From CAWUIO01 sp963922455 (lineage in GTDB: Bacteria; Bacteroidota; Bacteroidia; Cytophagales; Microscillaceae), in NCBI GenBank assembly GCA_963922455.1, contig CAWUIO010000143.1:1-14746 (forward strand): a DNA stretch of 14,746 nucleotides, in the 5' to 3' direction. Shown here piece after piece: positions 14,734 through 14,746 of the stretch. The translations under genes were made by a program, and so were the position numbers. Below the pieces are notes generated by a model. That model was not told where the DNA came from, searched no databases, and saw only the letters and a list, made by a program, of their open reading frames with translations. Within the stretch, counting starts at the first letter, position 1. Each line of letters begins with the position of its first letter.

Positions 14734-14746
14734 GCTTAGGGATGGA
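14734..14746 (-). repeat. Truncated start of a fourth, inverted repeat copy at the window edge
   Basis: GCTTAGGGATGGA matches 12 of 13 bases of the 3' end of the element as seen in copy 1 (10-22). The preceding G also agrees with copy 2. A purine-rich tail on the minus strand adjoins it, as for copies 1 and 3. The rest lies beyond the window. Confidence 0.6.

Noticed and set aside
14548..14739. 63-codon plus-strand open frame at the right end
   Set aside because: It has a TTG start and a low-complexity Ser/Leu/Arg end that translates the pyrimidine tract. It overlaps the start of repeat copy 4, and no family is recognisable.

Overview
The window looks like ordinary chromosome from a member of the Bacteroidota. 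Four things point there: a strong TTTG / 20 nt / TAnnTTTG promoter (the Bacteroidota primary-sigma pattern) in front of plsY, start codons without Shine-Dalgarno sequences, an N-terminally short PrmA, and a lipoprotein resembling the Bacteroidota family DUF4836. A marine, Saprospira-like member is my best guess. It rests partly on an unverified memory that the intergenic repeat seen here is common in that genus.

Layout, left to right. (1) 1-2343, minus strand: a repeat copy, then dsbD, a full-length transmembrane thiol reductase with all six catalytic cysteines. (2) 2415-3840, minus: a terminator, then an M20-family dipeptidase. (3) 3841-4270: a 430-nt spacer with a second repeat copy and the terminator of the next operon. 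(4) 4271-10731, minus: prmA, a giant secreted protein of 1,619 aa and plsY, in that transcription order. The first two are 21 nt apart. plsY also has its own promoter in the 68-nt gap before it. (5) 10732-10914: a divergent intergenic region with two small inverted repeats. (6) 10915-14372, plus: a tightly spaced three-gene unit made of a DUF4836-like lipoprotein, a LolD/MacB/FtsE-type ABC ATPase with degenerate motifs, and a MacB/FtsX-type permease. (7) 14373-14746: a third repeat copy that starts directly after the permease stop codon, a spacer, and the first bases of a fourth, inverted copy at the window edge.

The most interesting signal is the repeat, about 130 nt long and GC-rich. Three nearly complete copies share a 3' half with identical 22-nt and 30-nt blocks. 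They also share a 5' hairpin whose loop is unrelated between copies and whose stem has changed sequence on both arms together in copy 3, so the fold is kept while the sequence is not. Two copies lie in sense just behind a stop codon, and the truncated fourth copy has the orientation expected of a copy behind an incoming convergent gene. This suggests a REP-like mobile element or a 3'-UTR RNA structure.

The genes are mostly envelope-related: periplasmic thiol reduction, phospholipid synthesis, a giant exported protein of unknown role, and an inner-membrane ABC system paired with a lipoprotein. No tRNA, rRNA, CRISPR array, transposase or prophage gene was seen.
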